Below are positions 55,460 to 64,000 of a stretch of DNA of 64,000 nucleotides, in pieces (position 1 is the stretch's first letter; every line of letters starts with the position of its first letter). The notes beneath the pieces are model-generated. The model was not told the DNA's origin and ran no database searches. It was given only the letters and a program-made list of their open reading frames with translations. Where the stretch lies: positions 62,001 to 126,000 of the forward strand of contig NZ_CP022736.1 in the NCBI RefSeq assembly GCF_002257565.1. Reading direction: 5' to 3'. The position numbers and the translations under genes are program-made. Source of the stretch: Herbaspirillum sp. meg3 (lineage in GTDB: Bacteria; Pseudomonadota; Gammaproteobacteria; Burkholderiales; Burkholderiaceae_D).

Positions 55460-56368
55460 TTATCCTTTACGCTTTGCGGCGATGGCATTGCCGGCGCGAC
55501 TGACCGCCTTGCGTCCCAGATGCTCCGAGATGAATTGCCCGGCATCGACGACGATGTCCAGATCAATGCCGGTTTCAATACCCAGACCTTGCATCATGTA
55601 CAGCACGTCTTCGGAGGCAACGTTGCCGGTGGCGCCCTTGGCATAGGGACAGCCGCCCAGACCGGCGACGGACGAGTGATAAATCGTGATGCCGACTTCC
55701 AGGCTGGCGTAGATGTTGGCCAGCGCCTGACCGTAAGTATCATGGAAGTGGCCTGACAAACCAGCGATGTTGAATTCGCGAATCGCCGCCTGCATCACCG
55801 GGGCCACCTTGTTGGGTGTCGCTACGCCGATGGTGTCGGCGATGTCGATCTCATCGCAACCGAGATCGCGAAAACGGCCGACCACATCCGACACCGACGA
55901 CAGCGCCACCTCGCCCTGATACGGGCAACCGAAGGCGCAGCTGACGGCGGCGCGCAGGCGGATCTTGTGTTCCTTGGCTGCTTGCGCGACCTCGCGGAAA
56001 CGCTCGATCGATTCGGCAATCGAGCAGTTGATGTTCTTTTGCGAGAAAGCTTCCGACGCGGCACCAAAGATCACGACTTCGTCAGCACCGGCCGCCAGCG
56101 CCGCTTCAAAGCCCTTCATGTTTGGCGTCAGCGCTGAATAGATCACGCCGGGTTTGCGCGTGATGCCTTGCATGACTTCGCTGGAAGTCGCCATCTGCGG
56201 TACCCATTTCGGCGAAACGAAAGAGGCAGCTTCGACGTTGACGAAACCTGCCGAAGTCAGCCGGTTCACCAGTTCGATCTTGACTTCGGCGGAGATGGTT
56301 TCTTTCTCGTTTTGCAAGCCGTCGCGCGGACCGACTTCAACGATTTTGACTTTCTTGGGCAAGCTCAT
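55460..56368 (-). CDS. Hydroxymethylglutaryl-CoA lyase
   Basis: This 302-residue HMGL-like TIM-barrel enzyme has EVGPRDGLQNEKE, ASFVSPKWVPQM, the metal-binding HFHDTYGQALAN and the active-site Cys loop GLGGCPYAKGATGNVASEDV. It cleaves HMG-CoA to acetoacetate and acetyl-CoA, the final step of leucine degradation. It belongs functionally with the methylcrotonyl-CoA carboxylase genes upstream on the same strand (MccA, MccB), although other genes are interposed. Confidence 0.94.
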   Translation of the reverse strand: MSLPKKVKIVEVGPRDGLQNEKETISAEVKIELVNRLTSAGFVNVEAASFVSPKWVPQMATSSEVMQGITRKPGVIYSALTPNMKGFEAALAAGADEVVIFGAASEAFSQKNINCSIAESIERFREVAQAAKEHKIRLRAAVSCAFGCPYQGEVALSSVSDVVGRFRDLGCDEIDIADTIGVATPNKVAPVMQAAIREFNIAGLSGHFHDTYGQALANIYASLEVGITIYHSSVAGLGGCPYAKGATGNVASEDVLYMMQGLGIETGIDLDIVVDAGQFISEHLGRKAVSRAGNAIAAKRKG

Positions 56369-56421
56369 GGGGTGTCTCCTCTGCCTTGGCGGCTATGCAT
56401 TTGAATATGGTTTTGATGATA

Positions 56422-56955
56422 TCAGTTTGCCTGCGGGATGCTTTCAACCGGAGCGACGGGCGCCAAGGCGACATCGGCTACCGGCGCACCGGTCATCGCC
56501 TGCAATTGCTGCGCCGTCAGATTGAAAACGGCATGCGGATGTCCCGCCGCCGCCCACACGCTGTCGTAACGAAACAGATCCTGATCCAGCAGCATGACTG
56601 GTTTGACGGCGTGGCCGATCGGGCAAACGCCACCGATGACATAACCGGTTTTCTCACGCACAAATTTGGCGTCGGCCTTGCCCAGCGCACCGACTTGCGC
56701 TGCAACCTTGGCTTCATCGACGCGATTGCTGCCGCTGGCAATCACCAGCACCGGTGCATCGTCGGACAAGCGACGGAAGATGATCGACTTGGCAATCTCT
56801 GCCACGCTGCAGCCGAGGCCGGCAGCCGCTTCAGCCGAGGTGCGCCCGGCGCTGGGCAGCATGACCACCGGTTTGTCGTGTTCCAGCTCGCGCAACAGAT
56901 TGGCGACGCGTTGTGCGGAATCGGGGAGTGCTTCGGCGTGCTGATGTTGTTCCAT
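56422..56955 (-). CDS. YbaK/EbsC-family aminoacyl-tRNA deacylase
   Basis: This 177-residue editing-domain protein has AEIAKSIIFRR, FVREKTGYVIGGVCPIGH (the conserved Lys and GG-PxGH-like loop) and MLLDQDLFRYDSVWAAAGHPHAVF. It resembles YbaK/ProX proteins that hydrolyse mischarged Cys-tRNA or Ala-tRNA. The ATG at 56955 has AGAGGA upstream. It follows the reductase gene by 2 nt. Confidence 0.88.
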   Translation of the reverse strand: MEQHQHAEALPDSAQRVANLLRELEHDKPVVMLPSAGRTSAEAAAGLGCSVAEIAKSIIFRRLSDDAPVLVIASGSNRVDEAKVAAQVGALGKADAKFVREKTGYVIGGVCPIGHAVKPVMLLDQDLFRYDSVWAAAGHPHAVFNLTAQQLQAMTGAPVADVALAPVAPVESIPQAN

Positions 56956-56957
56956 GC

Positions 56958-57887
56958 TCAATATCCTCTATTACGATCGACGAGCCCGACCACGCGTTCG
57001 CCACGATCCAGCGCCACCATCTTCTCTGCGATCTGCCGTGCAGCTTCGCTGTGCACGGTCAGCGCGGAAATATGCGGCGTGATGGCGATGCGCGGGTCTT
57101 GCCAGAACGGATGCTGCGGTGGCAGCGGCTCTTCCTGAAACACATCCAGCGTAGCACCGGCGATCTGGCCGCTTTCCAGCAACGGCGGCAGATCGGCCTC
57201 GACCAGATGGCCGCCGCGCGCCAGATTGACCAGATAGGCGCCGCGTGGCAGCTGCGACAAGGTCTCGCGATTGAGTATGCCGGCCGTGTCGGGTGTCAGC
57301 GGCAGCATGCAGATCAGTACACGCGCACCTTGCAGGAATGGGTTCAATTGTTCGCTGCCGGCATAGGTCTTCACTCCCGGCAATGTCTTCAGGCTGCGGC
57401 TCCAGCCGCTGACCTGAAAGCCGAAATGCTGCAGGCTTTCTGTAATGCGCTGTCCCAGCACGCCCAGACCCAGCACACCAATACCGAAGTCGCTGCGCTC
57501 GAAAGGCGGCAGCGGCTTCCATTCGCCGCGGCGCGAGAGCTGTTCATATTCATCGAGGCGACGGTAGTAGCGCAGCACGGCGTGCGTGGCGAATTCGGCC
57601 ATCTGCTCTGCCATGCCGCCATCATCGATGCGGATGAGCGGCAGATTCTCCGGCACTACGTTCAATTGCAGGATTGCATCGACGCCTGCCCCGAGGTTGA
57701 AGACGGCCTTCAGTTCGGGGTGTCCTTGCAGCATCTCGAACGGTGGCTTCCACACGATGGCGTAATCGGCCGGTGCGTTGTCGCCGGATTGCCAGAGGCG
57801 AATCTCGGCATGCGGCATGGCGGAACGTAAATCGTGCAACCAGGCGTCCTGGCTGGCAATGTCGGCGGTCTGAAACAGGATACGCAT
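56958..57887 (-). CDS. 2-Hydroxyacid dehydrogenase, GhrA-like
   Basis: This 309-residue protein is close to E. coli GhrA (312). NAD(P) motif GIGVLGLGVLGQRI, then the RGGHLVEADLPPLL Arg, DVFQEEPLPPQHPFWQ (Glu) and the catalytic His in TPHISA. It reduces glyoxylate or hydroxypyruvate. The ATG at 57887 is chosen from the family start (MRILFQTAD). The gap to MBL is 83 nt. Confidence 0.88.
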   Translation of the reverse strand: MRILFQTADIASQDAWLHDLRSAMPHAEIRLWQSGDNAPADYAIVWKPPFEMLQGHPELKAVFNLGAGVDAILQLNVVPENLPLIRIDDGGMAEQMAEFATHAVLRYYRRLDEYEQLSRRGEWKPLPPFERSDFGIGVLGLGVLGQRITESLQHFGFQVSGWSRSLKTLPGVKTYAGSEQLNPFLQGARVLICMLPLTPDTAGILNRETLSQLPRGAYLVNLARGGHLVEADLPPLLESGQIAGATLDVFQEEPLPPQHPFWQDPRIAITPHISALTVHSEAARQIAEKMVALDRGERVVGLVDRNRGY

Positions 57888-57970
57888 CGCGTCGGAGAGA
57901 AGAGTGGAGTAAGCCGCTGATTTTACCTGCAACGCATCATCGCTGCCGTTGGCGTGTCTTGTCCCTGCCA

Positions 57971-58906
57971 TCAACCCGCATTGTGCAGCGTGACGCCATC
58001 GCTGCTCGCTGCACCTGCCTTGATCAGTTGAGTGCTTGCCCAATCGGCCAGCGCATCGTCGCTGAGTTGGAAGTAACGGTGATTGCATCGCGCCAGCAAG
58101 GGGATGTCAGCCATCATCGACGCGACATCGTGCAAGGGAATCGCCTGTCTTTCCAGCAGCAAAAACTTGAGCATGACCTTGACGCTGTTCTGCGCATTAC
58201 GCAGTGGATCGGCCTGTAAATAATCGAGGCGTGAATAAGCCGTTGCCAGCGCCTGCTTCACCTCTGTGAACGGCGCACCGTGGCCGGGAATCACCACGCG
58301 CACATCAAGCCCTGCAATCAGATCCAGCGTTGCGCGCGCTTCGGCAAAACCAGATTCTCCGTCAAGTTCGGGAAAAATCACGCCAAAGCCGTTTTGCCAC
58401 AAGGCATCGGCGGAAATCAGGATGCCTTCCTGCGCGCAGTACAGAATCAATGAATGCGGATCATGACCGGGCGCGGCGAGAGCGGTCCATGCCAGATCAC
58501 CAAGCGGCAAGGTGTCACCATCCTGCAAGGTGTCGTCGAAACGGAAGCGTGGACATTGCTGGCCGGTTTCCCTGTAGCTCAGCGCATCCTCATCCCAGCG
58601 CGCCACTTTGTCTGCCTCCGCATGCGGGATCGTTGTACGGCAACGATAACGCGCCTGCAAGGCGGCGTTGCCGCCGCAATGGTCGGAATGCAGATGCGTA
58701 TTGATGACGCGATCAAGTTGCGGCGCACGGCCTTGTTCGTTCAGTACATGTTCGACCAGCGCCAGGGTTTGCGCAGCATGCGTGACATAACCGGTATCGA
58801 CCAGCGCCGTCTCTTCCGCACCGAGAAACAAGACGTTGTTGGACGACAGCCAGCCGCGTTCAAGCACATATACGCTGGACGGCAAACCATAAGGACGGGG
58901 GCGCAT
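57971..58906 (-). CDS. MBL-fold metallohydrolase
   Basis: This 311-residue hydrolase has THLHSDHCGG (His 71, 73, Asp 75, His 76), a C-terminal GHDPHSLILY His and PGHGAP, and a long C-terminal helical region typical of glyoxalase II-like proteins of the LACTB2/GloB-like family. The gap of 9 nt after the MccA stop suggests co-transcription. It may hydrolyse a thioester such as an acyl-CoA (inference from cluster). Confidence 0.85.
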   Translation of the reverse strand: MRPRPYGLPSSVYVLERGWLSSNNVLFLGAEETALVDTGYVTHAAQTLALVEHVLNEQGRAPQLDRVINTHLHSDHCGGNAALQARYRCRTTIPHAEADKVARWDEDALSYRETGQQCPRFRFDDTLQDGDTLPLGDLAWTALAAPGHDPHSLILYCAQEGILISADALWQNGFGVIFPELDGESGFAEARATLDLIAGLDVRVVIPGHGAPFTEVKQALATAYSRLDYLQADPLRNAQNSVKVMLKFLLLERQAIPLHDVASMMADIPLLARCNHRYFQLSDDALADWASTQLIKAGAASSDGVTLHNAG

Positions 58907-58915
58907 GGACTACGA

Positions 58916-60928
58916 TCAGCCCGGCGTGAACGCCAGCAACTGCGCACCTTCCGTCACCTGATCGCCGACCGCATACAGCAACTCATCGATGACGCCATCG
59001 GCGGGTGCCGCGATGGTATGTTCCATCTTCATCGCCTCCATGATCAGCAACGGCGCCCCCTTGGTGACGCTGCGACCTTTCTCGACCAGCACGGCGACGA
59101 TCTTGCCGGGCATCGGCGCCGTCAGACGGCCGCCTTCGCTTTCGCTGTGGCCGGCATGCGCCAGCGGATCGTCCCATGTCAGCACGGCATGATGGCCTTG
59201 ATGGAAGACGTGGAAGGTGTCGGCATCGCGCACCACATTGCCGGCGAGTGTGGAATCATCCAGCGTGATGCGAAGATCCGCAGCGCCCTGCTTGTCAAAG
59301 CGCAGCGTGTGCTGAACGCCGTCACGATGCAGAACCCATCGCCGGTCATTGCGATATTCGACATGGATCTGATAGGAGCCAGCCTCGTCGGCAAACTGCA
59401 ATGCGCGCAGCAAGCTGCCGTTCATGCGCCAGCCGCTGGTGTGCGCCCATGGGTTATTGCTGTCGCTGACCCGTTCCGCTTCTTGCGACAGCAGCAGTGA
59501 AGCCGCCATTGCCAGCGTGGCGGTCGATGCCGGCTGCAGCACAGGGAACAGCGCATCGTGGTGACGTTCGATCAACCCGGTATCGAGATCCGCCGTGGAG
59601 AACGCCTGTCCGGCGATCAAGCGTTGCAGGAAGCCGATGTTGGTGGCAAGTCCGACGATACGATACTGCGCCAGCGCTGCAGCCATGTTTGCCAGCGCGG
59701 CACTGCGGTCTTTTCCCCAGACGATCAGCTTGGCGATCATCGGATCATAGAACGGCGAAATTGCGTCGCCTTCGCGTACACCCGAATCGATACGTACCGC
59801 CGCCGGTGTATGGGTATGGCTGTCGACGCGGAAATGTACGGCAGGCGGTGTGTGCAGATAGCGCAGCGTGCCGATCGACGGCAAGAAACCCTTCTCCGGA
59901 TTTTCCGCATAAATGCGTGCTTCGATGGCATGGCCGTTGAGCTGCAATTGCTCCTGACGCAGCGGCAGATGTTCGCCGAATGCCACGCGCAATTGCCATT
60001 CCACCAGATCGAGGCCGGTGATCATTTCGGTCACAGGATGTTCGACCTGCAGGCGCGTGTTCATTTCCATGAAGTAGAACGAGCCATCTTGATTTGCAAT
60101 GAATTCCACCGTACCGGCGCCGACGTAACCGACCGCCTTGGCAGCGGCAACAGCCGCTTCGCCCATGGCGCGGCGGCGCTCTTCGCTCATGCCCGGAGCA
60201 GGCGCTTCTTCCAATACCTTCTGATGACGGCGCTGAACCGAGCAATCGCGCTCGAACAGATAAACGCATTCGCCATGGCTGTCGGCGAACACTTGAATCT
60301 CGATATGGCGCGGGCGTGTCAGGTAACGCTCCACCAGCACCTTGTCGTCGCCGAAACTATTGATCGCTTCACGTTTGCACGATGCCAGCGCAGCTTTGAA
60401 ATCTTCCGATTTGTCGACAATACGCATGCCCTTGCCGCCGCCACCCGCACTTGCCTTGAGCAGCACCGGATAGCTGATGCCATCGGCTTCCTTTTGCAGG
60501 AAGTCGGCATCCTGATTCTCGCCGTGATAACCGGGAACCAACGGCACCTTGGCTTTTTCCATCAAGGCCTTGGCTGCCGACTTTGACCCCATTGCATGGA
60601 TCGCCGATGCAGGCGGGCCGATGAAGACCAATCCGGCCTTCGCGCAGGCCTCCGCAAAACCGGCGTTCTCCGACAGAAAACCGTAGCCGGGATGGATCGC
60701 CTGGGCGCCGGTCGCCAGTGCCACGGCGATGATCTTGTCGCCCAGCAGATAGCTCTCCTTGGCCGGGGCGGGGCCGATCAATACCGCTTCATCGCAGGCG
60801 GTCACGTGTTTGGCCTGTGCGTCGGCTTCCGAATACACGGCGACGGTCTTGATGCCGAGCTTGCGTGCGGTTTCGGCAACCCGGCAGGCGATTTCGCCGC
60901 GATTGGCGATCAGGATTTTGCTGAACAT
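58916..60928 (-). CDS. Methylcrotonyl-CoA carboxylase biotin-containing alpha subunit
   Basis: This 670-residue subunit has ILIANRGEIACRVAETARKL (biotin carboxylase N-lobe), KASAGGGGKGMRIV (ATP grasp), EFIANQDGSFYFMEMNTRLQVEHPVTE and a C-terminal biotinyl domain with EAMKMEH (Lys 634). It carboxylates biotin for 3-methylcrotonyl-CoA. Together with the beta subunit gene at 62152-63774 it defines leucine/isovalerate catabolism. Its RBS is GAAGGAGACAAG. Confidence 0.94.
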   Translation of the reverse strand: MFSKILIANRGEIACRVAETARKLGIKTVAVYSEADAQAKHVTACDEAVLIGPAPAKESYLLGDKIIAVALATGAQAIHPGYGFLSENAGFAEACAKAGLVFIGPPASAIHAMGSKSAAKALMEKAKVPLVPGYHGENQDADFLQKEADGISYPVLLKASAGGGGKGMRIVDKSEDFKAALASCKREAINSFGDDKVLVERYLTRPRHIEIQVFADSHGECVYLFERDCSVQRRHQKVLEEAPAPGMSEERRRAMGEAAVAAAKAVGYVGAGTVEFIANQDGSFYFMEMNTRLQVEHPVTEMITGLDLVEWQLRVAFGEHLPLRQEQLQLNGHAIEARIYAENPEKGFLPSIGTLRYLHTPPAVHFRVDSHTHTPAAVRIDSGVREGDAISPFYDPMIAKLIVWGKDRSAALANMAAALAQYRIVGLATNIGFLQRLIAGQAFSTADLDTGLIERHHDALFPVLQPASTATLAMAASLLLSQEAERVSDSNNPWAHTSGWRMNGSLLRALQFADEAGSYQIHVEYRNDRRWVLHRDGVQHTLRFDKQGAADLRITLDDSTLAGNVVRDADTFHVFHQGHHAVLTWDDPLAHAGHSESEGGRLTAPMPGKIVAVLVEKGRSVTKGAPLLIMEAMKMEHTIAAPADGVIDELLYAVGDQVTEGAQLLAFTPG

Positions 60929-60970
60929 CTTGTCTCCTTCAATGTGACCTGTTTGTTATGTACCGCTACA

Positions 60971-62131
60971 TCAGTGCAAGGCTGCGCTCTTGTCACCCTT
61001 ATTTTCTTTGTCGTCGATCCAGACCACGTTCTGGTCGATGGCATAGAGACGGCAGGTGTCCTTGGAATATTTCTGGCATTGCAGCAGCGCGCGCTCAGTC
61101 GTGTTTTCTCCGGTCCAAGCCCAGCCTGTTGCGCCGGACGATGAAATAGCAAATGCCCGAGGTAAGGCGAGCTTGAGAAAAACCTCGTAGTGTTCGCGGT
61201 TCTTCTGATTCAGATAAGGGACGGCCGCGCTGTCTTCCAATTTTGCAAAATCGGTCTTCGGTAATTCATCCGCGAGCACAACCGTCTTTTCGGTCGGCAG
61301 TCCCAGGCGCTTGAGCAGCGCTTCAGTCTCCGGCCACCAGATCGCAACACCGTCACGGCTGCCGCTCATGCCGTGCGCATCGTTCTTGAACGGGCCGTAG
61401 GCAATCAGCCTGGCATCGGCGCCGGATCGAATGTAAGCCTCGTGCATCTTGCGGACCAGCTCTGGGTTGAAGTAACTGTCGTTTTCACCATAGAACCAGA
61501 GACTGGGAATATGGGTGGTTCTGCCGTAGCGTTCGAAGGCGTCAATCAACGCCAGTTTCCAGCCGCAGCCCAGCATGTCGTAGCGCAGACCGCCGGCAAA
61601 GTTGAGCAATGCCTTGACGTGCAGAGGATTGCGCGCGCCGAAAGCCATCGTTGTCAAACCGCCATGCGATTGCCCCATGATGATGACATTGTCCTTGTCC
61701 ACCCAAGGTTGCCGGATCGCATAGTCCAGCGCAGCTTGTACGTCGTCCGCCTGTGCATCGCCGTTGCCGCCGATATTGCAGCCGCCATCGACGTAAAGTC
61801 CACCGGATTTGGAGAAACCTTTGCGCATGGGAATGATGACCGCATAACCGCGCCGCACAAATTCGTTGCTGATGGATATGCCGCGATCGCGAGGTTGAAA
61901 GGCCGGTATCCCGGGAGCTTTCCCGTGATTCATGATGAGCAGAGGAAAAGGCCCATCGCCCGGAGGCCTGTAGATTGTGGTTTCCAGATTCACGGAAAAT
62001 ATACCCGTGCCGGAGGGAATCATGACGACTTCTTCGCGCAATCCTTGATTCCGCGGCAGCTCGGCGCCGAAGGCCGGAGCCAGGCACATGCAGAACGCAA
62101 CCAGCACGGCAATGGAAATTTGCTTCTTCAT
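60971..62131 (-). CDS. Exported alpha/beta hydrolase with an appended C-terminal domain
   Basis: This 386-residue protein has a signal peptide (MKKQISIAVLVAFCMCLAPA, cleaved near FGA). The hydrolase core is of the dienelactone-hydrolase/DLH type with GQSHGG (Ser 155), a D in GENDSYF and the His in DAHGMSG. The last about 55 residues form a small domain (AFAISSSGATGWAWTGEN, ERALLQCQKYSKDTCRLYAI) often found alone in secreted proteins. It is inserted between the MCC subunit genes, with a 20-nt gap to MccB and 42 nt to MccA. Substrate unknown. Confidence 0.82.
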   Translation of the reverse strand: MKKQISIAVLVAFCMCLAPAFGAELPRNQGLREEVVMIPSGTGIFSVNLETTIYRPPGDGPFPLLIMNHGKAPGIPAFQPRDRGISISNEFVRRGYAVIIPMRKGFSKSGGLYVDGGCNIGGNGDAQADDVQAALDYAIRQPWVDKDNVIIMGQSHGGLTTMAFGARNPLHVKALLNFAGGLRYDMLGCGWKLALIDAFERYGRTTHIPSLWFYGENDSYFNPELVRKMHEAYIRSGADARLIAYGPFKNDAHGMSGSRDGVAIWWPETEALLKRLGLPTEKTVVLADELPKTDFAKLEDSAAVPYLNQKNREHYEVFLKLALPRAFAISSSGATGWAWTGENTTERALLQCQKYSKDTCRLYAIDQNVVWIDDKENKGDKSAALH

Positions 62132-62151
62132 TTCTGTCGAATCTGAAAAAT

Positions 62152-63774
62152 TTACATCCGGAAGACGCCGAACTTCGTCTCTTCAATCGGCGCATTCAAC
62201 GCCGCGCTCAGCCCGAGGCCCAGCACCATGCGCGTATCGGCAGGGTCGATCACGCCGTCATCCCACAGACGGGCTGAGGCGTAGTAGGGATGACCCTGAT
62301 GCTCGTACTGCTCGCGGATCGGCGACTTGAAGGCTTCTTCTTCTTCCGCCGACCAGCTGCCGCCCTTGGACTCGATGCCGTCGCGCTTGACGGTCGCCAG
62401 CACGCTCGCGGCCTGTTCGCCGCCCATCACCGAGATGCGCGCGTTCGGCCACATCCACAGGAAGCGTGGCGAGAACGCGCGGCCGCACATGCCGTAATTG
62501 CCGGCGCCGAAACTGCCGCCGATGATCATGGTCAGCTTTGGCACCGCGGCGGTTGATACCGCCGTCACCATTTTGGCGCCGTTGCGGGCGATGCCTTCGT
62601 TTTCGTATTTCTTGCCGACCATGAAGCCGGTGATGTTCTGCAAAAAGATCAGCGGGATCTTGCGCTGGCAGCACAGTTCGATGAAGTGCGCGCCCTTGAG
62701 CGCCGACTCGGAAAACAGGATGCCGTTGTTGGCGATGATGCCGACCGGCATGCCGTACAGATGCGCGAAACCGCACACCAGTGTGGTGCCGTAGCGTGCC
62801 TTGAATTCATCGAACTCGCTGCCGTCGACCACGCGCGCAATCACTTCGCGCACGTCGAAGGGTTTGCGCGTATCGGTGGGGATGATGCCGTAGAGTTCGC
62901 GCGCCGGATAGTTCGGTTCTACCGCTTCGCGCATTGCGAGTTGCTGCGGTTTGCTGCGATTGAGGTTGCCGACGATGCTGCGCGCAATCGACAGCGCGTG
63001 CAGGTCGTTTTGCGCCAGATGATCGACCACGCCGGACAGACGGGTGTGCACATCTCCGCCGCCCAGTTCTTCGGCGGTCACGACTTCACCGGTGGCAGCC
63101 TTTACCAGCGGTGGGCCGGCCAGGAAGATGGTGCCTTGATCCTTGACGATGATGGATTCGTCGCTCATCGCCGGCACATAAGCACCGCCGGCAGTGCAGG
63201 AACCCATCACCACCGCGATTTGCGGAATGCCTTTGGCCGACAGATTAGCCTGGTTGAAGAAGATGCGGCCGAAGTGATCGCGGTCGGGAAACACTTCGTC
63301 CTGATTCGGCAAATTGGCGCCGCCGCTGTCGACCAGATAGATGCAGGGCAGATGATTGAATTCGGCGATCTCCTGGGCGCGCAGATGCTTCTTGGCGGTC
63401 ATCGGGTAATAGGTGCCGCCTTTGACGGTGGCGTCGTTGCAGACGATCACGCACTCTTGTCCGGCGACGCGGCCGATGCCGGTGATGATGCCGGCCGACG
63501 GCGCCGCATCCTTGCCTTCTTTTTCCTGATACATGCCGTAGGCCGCCAGCTGCGAGAATTCCAGGAAAGGCGTGCCCGGATCAAGCAGCATCTGCACGCG
63601 ATCACGCGGAAGCAACTTGCCGCGCGCCAGATGCTTGTTGCGTGCGGTGTCGCCACCGCCTTGTGCGATGACGGCGATCTTCGCTTTCAGATCGTCGACG
63701 ATGGTTTGCATCGCCGTGGTGTTGCTCTGAAAGTCTTCGCTGCGCGTGTTCAGTTTGCTGTCGAGTTGCGGCAT
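62152..63774 (-). CDS. Methylcrotonyl-CoA carboxylase carboxyltransferase beta subunit
   Basis: This 540-residue subunit starts MPQLDSKLNTRSEDFQSN. Crotonase-fold blocks include LVDSGGANLPNQDEVFPD, GSCTAGGAYVPAMSDE, GGSFGAGNYGMCGRAFSPRF and MGGEQAASVLATVKR, diagnostic of MCC beta rather than propionyl-CoA carboxylase. The ATG at 63774 matches family length. Transfers carboxyl from biotin to methylcrotonyl-CoA. Isovaleryl-CoA dehydrogenase and methylglutaconyl-CoA hydratase are not in the window and may lie to the right. Confidence 0.95.
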   Translation of the reverse strand: MPQLDSKLNTRSEDFQSNTTAMQTIVDDLKAKIAVIAQGGGDTARNKHLARGKLLPRDRVQMLLDPGTPFLEFSQLAAYGMYQEKEGKDAAPSAGIITGIGRVAGQECVIVCNDATVKGGTYYPMTAKKHLRAQEIAEFNHLPCIYLVDSGGANLPNQDEVFPDRDHFGRIFFNQANLSAKGIPQIAVVMGSCTAGGAYVPAMSDESIIVKDQGTIFLAGPPLVKAATGEVVTAEELGGGDVHTRLSGVVDHLAQNDLHALSIARSIVGNLNRSKPQQLAMREAVEPNYPARELYGIIPTDTRKPFDVREVIARVVDGSEFDEFKARYGTTLVCGFAHLYGMPVGIIANNGILFSESALKGAHFIELCCQRKIPLIFLQNITGFMVGKKYENEGIARNGAKMVTAVSTAAVPKLTMIIGGSFGAGNYGMCGRAFSPRFLWMWPNARISVMGGEQAASVLATVKRDGIESKGGSWSAEEEEAFKSPIREQYEHQGHPYYASARLWDDGVIDPADTRMVLGLGLSAALNAPIEETKFGVFRM

Positions 63775-63799
63775 GGTGATCCTTTGTCTCAATGTATTT

Positions 63800-64000
63800 T
63801 TATTCGTCGTCCGGAAAAGCACCGTCGACGTAATACCAGCGGGCCACACCTGCGGCATCCGGCTGGCGTACAAAACTGCTGACCTCGTGCAGACGATGCG
63901 CGCGGCCGCCGACCTTGAAGCGGGCAACGAATTCCACCGTTGCTTCGTCCGCATCGTTGACGTGTTTATGCTTGATCACGTCGAGGCCTATCCATTTCAC
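63800..64000 (-). CDS. YchJ-like (UPF0225) protein, 3' end, runs off the window
   Basis: Only the last 66 residues are present; the visible KWIGLDVIKHKHVNDADEA and ATVEFVARFKVGGR, HEVSSFVRQ and WYYVDGAF match YchJ/UPF0225 C-terminal domains. The Met at the window edge is internal. Its stop is 25 nt upstream of the MccB start, same strand, so it may be in the operon. Function unknown; YchJ has SEC-C zinc motifs at its ends, with no C-terminal CxC seen here. Confidence 0.72.
   Translation of the reverse strand: MKWIGLDVIKHKHVNDADEATVEFVARFKVGGRAHRLHEVSSFVRQPDAAGVARWYYVDGAFPDDE

Overview
The window looks like chromosomal DNA of a betaproteobacterium of the order Burkholderiales, most likely family Oxalobacteraceae (Herbaspirillum/Collimonas/Herminiimonas type). 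This is an inference from the moderately high GC, the gene families (long-form IF-1, UrtABCD, methyl-accepting proteins ending in xWExF, methylcrotonyl-CoA carboxylase cluster) and protein sequence flavour. I did not run a phylogeny. I see no tRNA, rRNA, CRISPR array, phage or IS transposase; the region reads as core and metabolic chromosome.

Layout. 1-4.7 kb: urea ABC transporter operon urtABCD on the minus strand (urtD cut by the window edge), with a well-matched sigma-54 promoter and possible NtrC sites upstream. 4.7-7.7 kb: ferritin-like protein, HD phosphohydrolase, cold-shock protein and a second-type IF-1. 7.7-8.3 kb: a highly structured non-coding gap. 8.3-11.7 kb: a small DUF1488-like protein and a DEAD-box RNA helicase with three C-terminal DbpA-type RNA-binding domains instead of the usual one. 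11.8-14.1 kb: sulfonate-type binding protein plus flavin monooxygenase. 14.2-17 kb: small conserved proteins, an oxidoreductase and a chlorite-dismutase-like protein. 17.1-23.9 kb: two chemoreceptors, a diguanylate cyclase and an orphan sugar-type binding lipoprotein next to it. 24.2-25.5 kb: Bcr/CflA efflux pump.

25.9-34.1 kb: a seven-gene plus-strand cluster (FadR-type GntR regulator, dipeptide-type ABC transporter with five components, amidase, ureidoglycolate lyase) that looks like uptake and breakdown of a ureide or related amide. Its lyase would release urea, which fits the nitrogen-regulated urea transporter at the left edge. 34.3-42.7 kb: RarD, EttA, an orphan branched-chain-type binding protein, a BASS transporter, a molybdopterin-fold protein, a MITE-like 143-bp hairpin element, a DUF4337 protein and a stand-alone HisC.

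42.8-46.5 kb: LysR regulator, glutathione transferase and a three-domain flavin/iron-sulfur fusion protein, with two similar ATTCCC-type motifs that could be the LysR operators. 46.7-53 kb: two MFS exporters, an HD-GYP phosphodiesterase, a META lipoprotein, an alpha/beta hydrolase and a nitronate monooxygenase. 53.3 kb: a 40-residue membrane protein. 53.5-55.4 kb: a third chemoreceptor. 55.4-64 kb: leucine/isovalerate catabolism genes (HMG-CoA lyase, methylcrotonyl-CoA carboxylase alpha and beta) with a YbaK deacylase, a GhrA-like reductase, an MBL hydrolase and an inserted exported hydrolase. A YchJ-like gene runs off the right edge.

The most unusual items are the triple-RBD helicase, the binding protein/diguanylate cyclase pair, the ureide-type cluster, the paired LysR motifs, the two classes of palindromic intergenic repeats and the overlooked 40-aa membrane protein.
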